Numbered from the stretch's first letter, positions 32,055-44,570 are shown. The stretch is 64,000 nt of DNA from Camellia lanceoleosa (GCA_025200525.1 CM045761.1:103826182-103890181); one strand, 5' to 3'. The notes: generated by a model not told the origin, from the sequence alone. Numbers and translations are program-made.

Positions 32055-35000
32055 ATGAGATATGGACACACCACTTCTCTCGTCTTCTTCTTCTTCTTTT
32101 TCCTCCATTTGGTGTTCTCTCAATTGTCTCTAAACCAGACAAACACCATGAACCAGCTCTATGGTCTTCTCCCCAACAGCACAGCCCAGTTTTCTCCTCC
32201 TTCCCCATGGAATGTCACCAAAGACCCAAATCCATGTCCATGGAAGGGTGTTACATGCACTTCCAACAATTCTGCCATCACCAATCTCTCTCTCCCTTTT
32301 TCCTCTATCTCTTCCTCCGATTTTCTTGTTGTTCTTTGCCAGATTGATACCTTGGAGGCTGTTGATCTCTCCAACAATCACTTGAGCTCAATCCCAGATG
32401 GGTTCATGACTGGTTGCGGAAAGATTACTGGGTTGAAACTGTTGAATATCAGTAGGAACAAATTGTCTGGCCCTTTACCCACTTTTAATGGTTTTGCTAA
32501 GTTGGAGTCCTTGGACTTGTCTCACAATTCATTGGTTGGAAGCATTAATTTACAGCTTGATGGGTTGGTTGCTCTCAAAAGTCTGAACCTTGGCTTCAAC
32601 CAGTTCAATGGCCCTGTTCCTACCAAACTTGGAAAATCCATGGTTTTGGAGCAGCTTGGGCTTTCTGCCAATCAATTTGAAGGTACAATCCCTGAAGCAA
32701 TTGCGAATTATGCTAATTTGACTGCAATTGACCTTAGTGTAAATTACATTTCTGGGTCTATCCCTGGTAGATTTAGAGAGCTTCTCAAACTGCAACTTTT
32801 GATTCTATCTTCTAATAATTTGACTGGTGGAATCCCACAATTCCTTTCAACCATCCAAAACCTAGGGCGATTCGCGGCCAACCAGAATTCTTTTTCTGGT
32901 GTTATTCCAGTTGGGATTACAAAATATCTCAAGAATTTAGACCTTAGTTATAATAACTTACATGGGTCAATTCCTGGAGACCTTTTATCCCAATCAAATT
33001 TGCAGAGTGTGGATTTATCTGATAATTCATTAAGTGGGTCAATACCTGCAAATTTGTCTTCAACCTCGGTGAGGCTGAGATTAGGAAACAATCAATTGAA
33101 TGGGACAATCCCATCTTCATCTTTTGGAAGCCTTCAAACACTGACCTATTTGGAGTTGGATAACAATAGTTTTAGTGGATCAATACCTCCTGAATTGAGT
33201 TTGTGCAAGAATTTAGCACTGCTGAATCTTGCTAACAACCACCTCACTGGTGTTTTGCCGGTACAGTTGGGTGTTCTGAGCAAACTTCAGGAATTGAAGC
33301 TTCAGGCCAACAATTTGTATGGAGAAATCCCAATTCAAATTACGCAATTACAAACATTGCAGAAACTGAATATCAGCTGGAATTCACTGAACGGTTCGAT
33401 ACCATCATCAATTTCAAGCTTGCAAGCTCTTACCAACTTGGATTTACGATGCAACAATCTCAGCGGTTCAATATCTGCTTTGATTGGTAACTTGAATTCC
33501 CTTATAGAACTCCAACTAGGGAACAACAAACTCAGTGGGACAATTCCGTTGATGCCGCTGACTTTGCAGATTGCTCTAAATTTAAGCAGCAATCTCTTTG
33601 AAGGGCCTATACCTGGAACGATATCAAAATTGATCGGATTGGAAGTGTTGGATCTTTCCAACAACAAATTTTCTGGTCAGATTCCAGATTTTCTGGTTAA
33701 AATGACAGGCTTGACACAATTGGTGCTTTCCAATAATCTGCTCTCTGGAGTGATTCCCAAGTTCCTTCCATTCGTTACTGTTGATGTAAGAGGAAACAGT
33801 GGTCTCATTAACACCACCAATTCAAACTCTCCCTCATTATCTCCGAAACAGAGAAAGACAATGGATGTGGGAGTCTTTTTGTTTGCTGCTGGTGGTGCCT
33901 CGGGCTTTTTGTTAGTAACAATTATTGTTGTATTAATTTCCAGACAAGGAAATGGTGGTTTAGATATCATGGCTTTTGTGGACATGTTAATGGGTTTTGA
34001 ACGATTCTTAATACAATTTTATAGTGTCAAAGGTCATTGGATTACTGATAATAGCATCCATAAATCAAAGCTTAACTTATCCAAAGCCATGGAGGCAGTT
34101 TCCAAACCTGTTAACATGATGCTGAAGAGTGAGTTCTGCACCTACTACAAGGCTGTCATGCCTTGTGGGATGAGTTATTGCATCAAGAAGCTAAATTGGA
34201 GCTGTAAGGCATTCCATTTGCTTAACCCTGAGAGGTTTGTTCAAGAGCTAATGGTTTTAGGTAAGCTAAGCAATTCAAATATCATGATCCCTCTAGCTTA
34301 TACTTTAACAGCTCGTAGCGCATATGTTGTTTACGAAAATCCTCAACATGGAACTCTCTTTGACCTTCTTCACGCAAGTTGTGATAATGTTCTGAAATGG
34401 GAAGAGCGTTACAGTATAGCTGTCGGAGTTGCTAGAGGTCTGGCTTTCCTACATGGGTGCTCCACCTCGACTGGACCCATAATTCTCCTCCATCTTTCGA
34501 CAAAAAGTATCCTGATGGAATCACTTTCGAAGCCTTTGATTGCAGATTTTGATCTTAGCAAGCTGATCAATCCTTCAAAAACCATGGGGACAATCTCGGT
34601 TGTTGCTGGTTCACTTGGGTACATCCCTCCAGGTAATCTGCTCTTTTTTAACTTTCTTTAGTTCAAATATGCAGTAAATAATTGTTATTATTGATCAAAT
34701 TGTACTTCTCTTTTCATAAACAAATTGAAATGATATGCATAAAAATTCTGAACTTATTGTGATAGGAACCTTTTTGTTACTTGCAGAATATGCATACACA
34801 ATGAGGGTGACTCCATCAGGGAATGTTTACAGTTTCGGAATCGTGATGCTAGAATTATTAACTGGCAGGCCTGCTGTAAGTGAAGGGACTGAGTTAGCTA
34901 AATGGGCACTGACTCAGACTCAGTTGATCCATCACGACAAGTGGAAAGAAATTCTTGATTGTAGACTATTAAGTGATGCATCAAGAGGTGTTCATGATCA

Positions 35001-35118
35001 AATGCTTTCAGTTCTTAGAATTGCTTTAGGTTGTATTGCCCTCTCACCAGATGAAAGGCCAAGTGCAGAAAGCTTGCTCTATTTGCTGCTTGACGTCACA
35101 CAACAATTTAGTCTGTAA
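32055..35118 (+). CDS. LRR receptor-like pseudokinase, copy 2 (2 exons)
   Basis: Exons are 32055-34632 and 34787-35118, with a 154-bp GT-AG intron at the same codon as in copy 1. The product is about 969 residues. It has a signal peptide (MRYGHTTSLVFFFFFFLHLV), an LRRNT cap, about 20 LRRs, a transmembrane helix near residues 605-630 and a kinase-like domain. Ser815 stands in for the catalytic Asp and D831-F832-D833 for DFG. The glycine loop is absent, while the beta3 Lys (YCIKKLNW) remains. Ectodomain and kinase-like domain are highly similar to copy 1, but the transmembrane/juxtamembrane segment is different and about 20 residues longer (RQGNGGLDIMAFVDMLMG). A plasma-membrane pseudokinase receptor of the At2g41820/PXC3 type is the best description. 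Partner and ligand are unknown. Confidence 0.9.
34633..34786 (+). other. Intron of LRR gene 2
   Basis: Donor CCAG|GTAATC and acceptor TTGCAG|AATATG. Both splice-site contexts match gene 1. The middle carries about 48 extra bases relative to that gene (34686-34750 region). Confidence 0.88.
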
Positions 35119-36265
35119 TTATGTAACAGTAATTATGGTAATTTAGTAGCATGGCAAACGGAGTTCACTACATTGTACCCTACAATCGGTTTTTCAGGAA
35201 TAATAATAGGACATGCTTGTTTTGGTTTAGACAAGCCGTTCTGTGACAATGTTAACTAGAAATTCTACACAGCTTTACTTCAATTTTGGCCTATGACTCG
35301 TTTGTTCCCAATACTACCCTGATAAATTATAACAAACTTCTCATACTAACCCTTTACATTATGACATTTACATACCCAAATTTATAAATAGGCAGGTTAC
35401 TTGTAAGTTGTATCCCAACTCTGTTCTATCTACTTGCATCTCCAGGGCAGTCTCTCTAGTGAGTTGTTTTTTGGGTTTTGTTTTCTTCTTTGAATACCAG
35501 AGACCAGAGAGCAGTCTCTCTAGTGAGTTGTTTTTTGGGCCTTGTTTTCTTCTTTGAATACCAGTATATGTATGCAAAATGATGATCCATTTCAAAATAA
35601 CTAAATTAGCCATTTCTCAATGTAATTTAAGCAAAACAAAAACAAAATAAATTCCAGAGGAGTTCTGCAAAAAACCTTTTTATGTTCTGTTCTATCATTT
35701 TGTCTATTTGGTTTAATAAAAGTAAAGACTTTGTCAGTGGATGTATCAAACACAACTGCCACTACTATCACAACCAACAAATAGATAATTTTAGTTCGAA
35801 AATTCTCTGTTTGCAATTAAATTTATCTATTTCAAGGTAAATTTATCATTTGGAAATGAAATCAAAAGCCAGTTTAAGTGGCGCACCTTTTCGTTTTTGT
35901 GCTTGGAATGTCTTTATCAAAGCTCTGCTTCCCCAAATTCATCAATATTCAGAGGTTTGTCTTGGATTTCAATGAGCTGTCAAAACCGATCAAAAAAAAA
36001 AGAGCTGTCAAAACCAATTAAAGTGAGCTTAGATGAAGCTAGCTAATTGCCAAATAAACCAATTTATGTTTCATTTTCTTATTTTATTTATTTGTTTTGG
36101 GTTTGTTCTTGGAGGTTGGATTGTTTTTCAGCTGGAGTTTTCTCTAATTTTGATGAGTCGATGACGATCTGTCAAAACACATCTCTCTTTTATGAGTAAT
36201 TTTAGGTATTTAATTTTGGTATTCAAAATTGTATTTAAAAAAAATTGTATAATCTTGATTTATTC
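35119..36265. other. 3' flank of LRR gene 2 and intergenic DNA
   Basis: The first 100 bases resemble the gene 1 3' flank. Beyond this there is no gene apart from the tandem duplication described separately. An A-rich duplicated word (GAGCTGTCAAAACC) occurs at about 35970 and 36002. Confidence 0.5.
35447..35574. repeat. Two-copy tandem repeat, 64-bp unit
   Basis: GCAGTCTCTCTAGTGAGTTG starts both units (35447, 35511), each ending GAATACCAG. There are only two differences between the copies. Confidence 0.88.
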
Positions 36266-36452
36266 TAAGGGGTTGTTTGGCATGTGCTAAAATAGCATGC
36301 TATTTTAGCACATGATCCTATTTAGGTCACAATCATCTTATTTAAGCCACATCATCTCTCTATCACATTACTTCAAATTCAATCCATATTTTACGTTTTT
36401 TCATTAAAAGTCAAGAAATATATTAATCTAGCACTTTCCAAACAACTCCTAA
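36266..36452. mobile_element. Tourist-like MITE, 181 bp, TAA flanks
   Basis: Ends GGGGTTGTTTGG (36269) and CCAAACAACTCC (to 36449) are an 11/12 inverted repeat, flanked by TAA at 36266-36268 and 36450-36452. Both features are standard for PIF/Harbinger-derived Tourist MITEs. A perfect 34-bp palindrome lies inside at 36281-36314. Confidence 0.85.
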
Positions 36453-37396
36453 ATATAGATTTCATTATATAAGTGTCAAGTACAGACCCCAAATTTTTTG
36501 AAATTAGTGTTGTCCTACTTAGAGTTGGACTAAACAATTATTTTATTTCAATATTAAATTAAACAATAAGAACACTAACAAACATACTAGAAGGTTAATT
36601 TTTATCCATCAACTACATAACAAAGATATGTTAGTACCATCTCATCAATAAATTTTTCGACTACTGAATAATATAAACTGTACTCATGTGAGAAAAAATA
36701 AGATAGGGCGACATTACCATATGTAGTATAATTTTTATTATTGTAAATTTTTTCAAGTGCGTCAATCTTGCATCAAATAGATTCCTATGTGCGTGTAGTA
36801 TAATTTTATTAGATTATCCCACACTAATATGCAATTGTCCCAACATCGATCAATATCTCATTATAACCACCGGGGGTGGGGGAGGGGATGGGGGTGGCTT
36901 GAAAAGGCACTGGCTTTCTACATAGATGAGTAGGGGTTGATTGTTGGGAACACAATTAGCGACCCATTTATTTGGTAAAGCTGACAGTATTGTACTCCGC
37001 TTATGCTCTATCTTCTATGCTAGGGGTTGGTGCATTTTCCGCTTACCCCGATAATGGGTTTCTTCTTTTGAATTGAGTTAAATTTGGCCATCAACCGGTC
37101 ACTCTAAGGTTAGAACCTGCAGATGTTATGATATTCTCATGGAGCGTCTTTTTTTTTTTTAATCCAAAAAAAAAATAAAAAAATCAGTATCTCATTATTC
37201 ACCACCAAAGAAAATATATATATATATATATGTATAAAGGTTTAGGTCAGGGAACAAATAGTGGATTAGGTCGCCAAACTTCAATTGATGAACAACACCA
37301 CTTAGAAAATAAACTGTTTATAAGAAAGAAAATGTTCTTCCAAGAACCACCCAATATTGCACCAAACATTTCAAAACATCTCACAACAACAACATT
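36453..37396. other. Intergenic DNA upstream of the dirigent gene
   Basis: No gene seen. It holds a G-rich tract (36872-36897), poly-T/poly-A runs at about 37150-37180 and a (TA)n tract at about 37215-37232. The last 150 bases are the likely leader of the dirigent gene. Confidence 0.5.
36872..36897 (+). other. Potential G-quadruplex tract
   Basis: Four G-runs (5, 5, 4 and 5 G) with loops T, A and AT, followed by TGG. This meets the G3+ N1-7 quadruplex pattern comfortably. It is about 500 bp upstream of the dirigent start. Function is unknown. Confidence 0.75.
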
Positions 37397-37954
37397 ATGC
37401 TACCCAGAATCATATTCTGCATTGCAGTCTCTTTAGCCATATTAACAGTCATCCTCCTAGCCTTGTTCTCACCAGTAACCCATAGAAACTCCACAAAGAA
37501 CCACCCCAACAACACGCCTAGCCTAGCTCTATCTTTATACATTCAACAATCACAAGTACCTAACCCCAACCCTAATCTGCAACCGGTGGCGCCATCAAGC
37601 GATGGGGCATTGGTTTTCCATCGAAAGCTCACTGAGGGACCTGAGAACACTTCCAAGGTTGTTGGAACAGCTCGAGGCTTCATAATTCCGATCCAAAATT
37701 TTGCCCGCTCAGCGTTCAATATTATTTACCTTACATTTGATAGTCATGAGTATTCAGGGAGTGTTAGTGTTAAGGCCAAGAATTTTGGTGGAAACAACAA
37801 GGATAGAAGAGAACTCACTGTGGTTGGTGGAACAGGCTCTTTTGCCTTTGCCAGGGGACTAGCTGTTTTTTCGCAGGCGGGTCAGGATTATGCAACTTAC
37901 CATGTTAAGCTACACCTTAAATTCTCTAATCGATCCCAAACCATACCGGGTTGA
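37397..37954 (+). CDS. Dirigent family protein, single exon
   Basis: 185 residues, the usual dirigent length, with no intron, as is common in the family. The N-terminus is a hydrophobic signal/anchor (about residues 4-27) for secretion. A variable Asn/Pro-rich stretch follows, then the dirigent beta-barrel from about residue 70: GALVFHRKLTEGPENTSKVV, GTARGF, the LTFDSHEYSGSVSVKAKNF block, RELTVVGGTGSF and FARGLAVF. Dirigent proteins direct stereoselective coupling of phenoxy radicals (lignan and lignin-related chemistry) in the apoplast. The substrate of this member cannot be read from sequence. The expected D in the HD motif after the first strand is replaced (FHRKL), so whether it retains classic pinoresinol-type activity is unclear. 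Start is the only upstream in-frame ATG with a good signal peptide. Confidence 0.93.
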   Translation: MLPRIIFCIAVSLAILTVILLALFSPVTHRNSTKNHPNNTPSLALSLYIQQSQVPNPNPNLQPVAPSSDGALVFHRKLTEGPENTSKVVGTARGFIIPIQNFARSAFNIIYLTFDSHEYSGSVSVKAKNFGGNNKDRRELTVVGGTGSFAFARGLAVFSQAGQDYATYHVKLHLKFSNRSQTIPG

Positions 37955-38999
37955 GGTGCAAATTGTGTTTCTGAAGAGTTTTTTTTTTTTTTTTTCCAAT
38001 CTTTCTGATCATAGTTCGAGCTTATTCTTGTGTGAAGGAAAAATTAAAAGAGTATGTTTATAGGTTACAATATGAAAAGAGATTATCACTATACATTTCA
38101 AAAGTAATGTGGACAAAAATTGGTGGAACCAAGACAACAATGTGGACTGGTAAAAACCACAAAATTTGGTTTTGATTTTCGATTTTAAAGATGTTTTGAT
38201 TTAGATTTTTAATTACTACTCAATTTTTGGATTAATAGTCTTTTCCTTTTTCTTTTTCTTTTTCTTTTTCCATCAGCTCAAATTTGAGTTTTCCTTCACT
38301 ACACCTTAGGGTATGGTTACAAGACTATTACATCAAACTAAAGTGTGATTAATAGTCAAAAAATTTAAATAAGACTTTTGCACTTTGGCTACCATTCAAC
38401 TCGATGCTAGGTTAGTTTCTAAAACAAGAATTTTCATTTTTTTTAAAGTAATCATTTGAATAAGTAAAATTTAATTTTACAAAAATTAAATGTACAATAG
38501 TTAAATAAACCCACAACAATCAAACAAAAAAAATCACTCTAGAATCACTTTAGAAAAAATTAGGATAAATTATAAATATACCTTTGAAATTATTTAAAAT
38601 ATAGATTATTCTTTATAATTTTAGAAATTACAAATATTTTCTTAAAATTTTTTATTTAACAGATTTAACAAGGAAAAATAAAAAAATTCCTAAGTACTAT
38701 CCTATAAAATAATAAAATTATATGAAATGTTAATTGAAATATATCTCTGACATCATTAACAATTGTTAATTATTTGATGATTTATTAATAAAATGGGCCA
38801 ATTTTTATGCGATTAGAAATTTGAATGGGTGAGATGTATTTTTCAGAATAATTGTAGACAATCTATATTTCAAACAAATCTTAATAATTGTATTCGTAAG
38901 TTACCCAAAATAATACTATAGAGAATCCTTACTCTGGTTCACTTCCTTGCATGATTATTTCACCACTGTTTTGCTCATCTTCTATTTGAATATTTGATC
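37955..38999. other. 3' flank of dirigent gene and AT-rich intergenic DNA
   Basis: No gene. Contains poly-T (37979-37995) and a short (CTTTTT)n tract near 38245-38270. Confidence 0.5.
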
Positions 39000-41900
39000 A
39001 CTCACTACAAGAAAATCAAGATTTAGCAGCGTTTTTTATTGTGTCAGCCTGAAAAATGCTGCTATAGATGGGCTATTGTAGCGGTTATTAACTGTAACTA
39101 AAAATAAAATTTTTAGTAGCATTTTTTCCCTAAAACGCTGCCATATATTTTTTTATAGTGACAGTTGACCTCAAACGTTACAAAAAACCAAGCAAAAGGC
39201 CCGCCAAATTGTTTTTTTATTTCGCGCGAAATCAGTTTTTTTTTTCTTTTAAACATATCAGAATTTCAATCTAAAAAAAAAAAAAAACAAAACCGTTCTA
39301 TACCTCTCCTTGATTACAACTTGTGCCCTAGTCTATCAACACTCCTTTGCGAAGTACCAGCACCTTCTTTCATCCTCCACCGCGGCGTGTTGACGACGGC
39401 AAGCTACCACCGTGATTTGAAGGTTAGTCTACTCTATCTGTTTCTCTTTCTCTATCCCCCTCTTTCTTATGTCTCTCAATTTCTCTTTCCCCCCCTCTTT
39501 CTTCTACTGTCTCTGTTTTTCTTTCTCCCTCACTGTCTTCTTCCTCCCTCATCATCTGTTTCAAATTACACCCCAATTCATGTTCTTTACTCCTTTCATA
39601 CCAATTAGCAAAACCCTTTCACTCTACTTTGTTTGATTTAGGTCGGTTATCTTGAAGGATTTTGATTTGGGAAAATAATTTATAAAATAGATATTTTAAC
39701 ATGTTTTGCATTCTGATTATGATATTCACACACACACATATATTTGATCATCTATGATATTCATATTTTAACCAATTTAATTAATGAAGTGAATGGATTG
39801 TTGTTGATACTACAGAGTAAAATCTCATACTTGAGGAATCATTATGTATGCTAGATATTTGATAAAATGCCACAAGGGATAAATGGCAAGGTTAGCTACA
39901 AACGGCTCACAAGATTCAAAAGTACGGTGACTTTTACTTTGGAAGACAATATGAATTCCACCGAAAAATGCTTACTATAGTAACTAATTTTAGTTACTCC
40001 ACTAGTTTATTGTGAAAACTTCAATTTTATAAATAAAGTTGGAGGAACTTTATTATAGCATTCCGGACCAAGCTTCTCTACAAGCACATCAAAGATCCTC
40101 TTTTGGGAGTCATGAAAGGCAACCTTCTAATCGGGGTAAGTCATCATTACAATACACATATATTGACACAAATTTAGAACCACTGTTAATGACTTCTTTA
40201 CCAATAAATTGTTAGTTAGTTTAGACAAAATTGGGATTTGATAGGTTGACTTCTCTACTTTGCTTCCCTTATTGGCATCCGTAAAAATACCAAACAAACC
40301 AGTGAATAGAGAATTGGGCAATCGAACAAAATTTTGCTAATATTGGCAAGTTGACTTCACATTCATCTCAAACTAATAGAAAGTCAGTCTTGTATAACTG
40401 ACAAGAGTGATTATTAACAATAAACCAGCATTTATGTTGTTAAAGAATTTATACTCAGATGTTTTTAAATTTCAGGTAGGTGGATGATTTGAAACACAAA
40501 CAAGAATAAGATCTATAGCATACTTTGGAACCATTCGACGTCTAAAACCACAAACCTCTAACAGCCAACTATTTTATTTTAATTCTTGTGTATCAATAAC
40601 ATATTTATGTTGCTACTTGCTGCATTTTACTAAAAGTGAATGCAAACAGAATGTCTTCATTCAGAAATTTCCACGAAAAACTGGCAACTATGCTGAAATT
40701 TTTATTTTTGTTTTTGCTTTTTTAAGAACAATTTTGCTGAAACTAATTCCCTTGCTAGTACATTGCACACTATTTTTAGAGATTGAGTTTTTAGAGTTAA
40801 AAATAAGTTTCTAAATACCGAATTGAACTTGCCTCAATTATTTGCCTAAAAACAATCACAGAGGCAACATACTCCGAGAACATGAGTTGAACCAATTCAA
40901 TTTTTTTTTTTTTCGACAAAAAGAAAAAACAAATACCTTTACACACACACATATAGAAAAAGAGAATTGGCAACAAGTTCCACACCCACCACCTTCAAAA
41001 GCATGTTCATGTCTTTGAATTCTACTCCCTCTCCATTTTAGTAGAAAGAAGGCACAAGTGACAGAGTAAGAAGAATAGTATTTTACTGCTGAAAGCTTAC
41101 TGCTGAATTCTCTAGTTTGGTAATATATTTATGTTTTACTTCTTAGTTTCGGAAAATTAAAGTAAGAGCAATTGCTTGCTGTTATATATATCAGATCAAC
41201 CATCAATTATTATGGACCAGGATCCTTTGTTTACTCAACTAAAACTAAATAGATAAATTCTAGAACATGGAATACTCTGTCCTTGAATCCTCCATACGTC
41301 CACTGTCCAATATACTTTTAATTATTACATCATGCCTCATTCTTAAATCCAGTGGCTTGGTTGATTGGCACTCCTATAGGCTCATCTAGCAATACAAATT
41401 CTGGGGTTCCAAGTCTTCCATCCACCAAAACCCACTGCCTCCTTCCTCATTTCTTCCTTCACTCTTTGGCTCTTTCTCATCCGTATTCTTCTCATTTCCT
41501 TCCCTCACTTTTAGTAACAACTGTGTTGGTTCTAGTGAGGAAGAATGGAAAGAAGAAGTAGAAAGTAAGGATAAAGAAAGTGAGAGTAATAGAGTCTTTT
41601 TCTTTCATTATTGGAGGATGATCAAGTAATATAATCTTTAATAGTCAAACTTTGACAAGGAGAGGGATATTTGTAATTTCTCAAGATAAAAGAGTGAATG
41701 TCTTGAATTTGTAATTTACCCTAATAATATTCAACTATAATTGTAATAATTTCTGCATGCCTTATTCCACATAATCCCTCGCCATTATTCAGTTAAATTT
41801 ATATGCTAGTATGCTCTGAAAATTTTGAAGTTATATTATTGGTCTGTCATAAGTTGGGAAACCATCCAAGAACACTAAGGTTGACATCCAATTCCCATTT

Positions 41901-43656
41901 GTAGCATTGCTCTGTTTTTGTTGATGTGCAGAGAATTATGAAACTCTGCTTACATAGCTACTTAGTAGATATTGATCAAATTGACTTTTGACTATTACAG
42001 GCAACTAAACCTCTTTACTGTACTTTTTGTTATAATTGGATCAATTATTTTTTGATAAGAACTTAATGTTCCAATTGTTTCTTAATCCCCAAACTTAACC
42101 TTGCAACAACTTTTTGCCATGATTTTGCAGGCACCACCAGTCTTTCAGACCAAAAAGAATGAACAATGGTTGATTAGTAGACAATAAAATGTATAGAAAT
42201 TTAAGCAGTTTGATAGCTCAATAATTAACTTTTGCTGTTATATATATCAGATCAACCATCAATTATTTGACCTGGTTATAGGAAGGGCTAAAATTACGAT
42301 CAGTTTGATAGCTCAATAATTAACTATTGCAACAACTAGTCGAATCAAGTATACAAAAAAGAATAATTTCAATTATGTAGTTTTTTTGTGATTCAAGGGT
42401 GTAAAGAAAATGTCATGTACTTTAGTTAATATTTAACATAAAATCATTCCAATAAGGTGAGTTCCATAATCATAGAACTTTACAACTCGTAGGATTTACA
42501 GTTTGTTTGGATCATATAATTTTCTTTATAGATTTTAAAATTGAAAATGATACTTATGCTCATTCAATTATTTCTATTGCAGGAAATAAGACAATATGAA
42601 AGTATCAAACAATGGATGTCATTTCTCGATTTGAACATTTTTCATGGAGGTCTTTATAAAATGGCGTCACGAGTAATACTTTTGAGTACTATTGTTATGT
42701 GACAAGTTTATCTTTTGGATTATGGTGTGCGTATTAGTTGCTAGAAACATTAGATATTTTTTGTATTACAGGTTTATGTAATGAACCTTTTAATTAAGTT
42801 GTTTTGGATATTTTGGGATTATGAAAATGCAGACTCTTTTACTTTTTACAATTATTGAGTATTGAGCCATTAGAATAAAATAGTGTTGTTATAGATATAT
42901 AATGTGAGCAGGTTGTTGGCTTTTTTGTTGGCTGCTGTTGTTTGCTTTGATGCCTAGTGTCATTGCTATTGGTGCATGGTGCTATGGCTATTGTTTACTG
43001 TCAACAGTTTGCCCACAGTTTGGTATACTGTCTTGGGGGTTATGGTGTCTGTTTTTATCATTTTTTTAATCAAATTGTCTCTGTAATATGGCCTTTTGAG
43101 TTTTATTTTTAGTTTCTTTTGTTGTTTGGAACTTTTCAATGTAACCAGGTTATGTTATGCGTGACGACTTGTATCTATTTGTGTTTTATTTATGACTTAT
43201 TCACCCTCGCCTCCCTTCTCCTCCAAAAAAAAAAAAATAGCGTACAACCGCGGTTAATAACCGTCGCTGTAAATAAAATTCAAAACGAATTCTATGGATA
43301 TAGCGACACTGTAAAACTGATGGAATAGTGTCAAAATCTAGTAGCGGTTCACAAAATGTCGCAAAAGTGAAAGATATAGTGGCAGTCGATCCGTCGCTAT
43401 AAAGTTAGCAAGTAATTGGTAAAATCAAGGTATAGCGACATTTATAGTTGTCACTACATCAACCATTGCAATAAAGATAACTATACCAGCGTTTGTAGAA
43501 AACGTCACTATAAGGATTTGCTGACAGGGCTATTGCGGCGGTTTGGCTGTCGCTATTGCAACCGCGGGTAAAGGTGTTCTAGTTTTTAGCGACGCTTTTT
43601 TCTGCTTTTGGCGACAGTTTTGGCCGCTACTAAATCTTGATTTTTTTGTAGTGACT
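39000..43656. mobile_element. CACTA-type element, 4651 bp, no transposase
   Basis: The left end is CACTACAAGAAAATCAAGAT (39003). The right end, complemented, is CACTACAAAAAAATCAAGAT (to 43653). The 3-bp duplication ACT flanks it exactly (39000-39002, 43654-43656). Subterminal DNA on both sides has GCGAC, GTAGCGG and CTGTCGCT words. No TNP2 or TNPA domain was found in any frame, so it is a non-autonomous derivative. Two internal duplications are present (TATATATCAGATCAACCATC at about 41185 and 42240; TTGATAGCTCAATAATTAAC at about 42208 and 42303). The interior has exon/intron-like stretches near 39400-39660 and 40060-40140. Confidence 0.9.
40063..40135 (+). other. Possible captured exon in the CACTA element
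   Basis: A GC-richer stretch is preceded by TTATTATAG and followed by GTAAGT, both good splice signals. Two plus-strand frames are open across it. One reads IPDQASLQAHQRSSFGSHER and the other FRTKLLYKHIKDPLLGVMKG. I do not recognise either. It could be cargo exon or a remnant of the lost transposase gene. Confidence 0.3.
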
Positions 43657-44570
43657 CTTAATCTGAAGTAATCTTTATGTTGGTGGTTGTGGTGTTATAC
43701 TGTAAGAACATTTGCAGTCATGAAATTCAGGTTGAACTTGTCCATGAAAATATATGGGCTTGTTTGATAATTAGAAAACATAATCAAATTTTAAATAATT
43801 ATTTTTTTAATTTATTTAAGTTATTTCAGAGTCATAAAGTATAAGAAATCATGCCAAATATTATGATAGAGATTTACAAAAAAGAAAAAAGAAAAAAAAA
43901 AAAAAAAAAGAAAGAAAGAAGGTAAAATACATTTTTAACTCTTATAATTTAACTTAAATTTCATTTTGATATCTATTATTTTAATTTAAATAATTTAATT
44001 CTCGTACTTTAAGTTCAATTTTAATTTGGCCATTTTGTTTAAATTGGAGATTAAAATTAACATATTTAAGACACTTGACAATCTCTTAAAGTTTATAAGT
44101 GAAAAAAAATTAACATAAATTTTAACCGAAAAATCAAATTGAAATTATACTTGGAGTATAATGACTAAATTATTCTTAGATTATAATGACTAAATTATTT
44201 AAATTAAAATAATATGATTAAAATAAAATTTGAGTCACATTATAAAAAATAAAAAATATAATTTATTAAGAAATAAATAAATAAATAAACAAACAAGGCC
44301 AAAGTTAGACAAAACAAGGCCATGATAGGGAGGCGATGTGATGGCAAATGTCCTTTTTTATCTGAAGTTTTCGGCCAAGTGGGTCAGGTCTGGACCGCGT
44401 AAGGCTTCCACACACTAGCCTACCCTAGCTTCTAATTGTGAGAGGTGCTCAGGAAGGGTTGGCCAACGATTAGGCTAGATCGTGGGCCTAGTTTAGGTCC
44501 AATCTCGGTAATCGAAGCAAATAAATCCAGTTATACAGAATTATATATGTTTCATTAAAAATAAAGTCCA
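43657..44570. other. Intergenic AT-rich sequence
   Basis: No gene. Poly-A with GAAAGAAAG runs near 43880-43920. A GC-richer patch at 44320-44510 is unassigned. Confidence 0.45.

Noticed and set aside
39165..39608. 147-codon open frame in the CACTA element
   Set aside because: Low-complexity pyrimidine-rich sequence encoding mostly Phe, Leu and Ser. No domain and a poor start context. Probably UTR and intron-like DNA.
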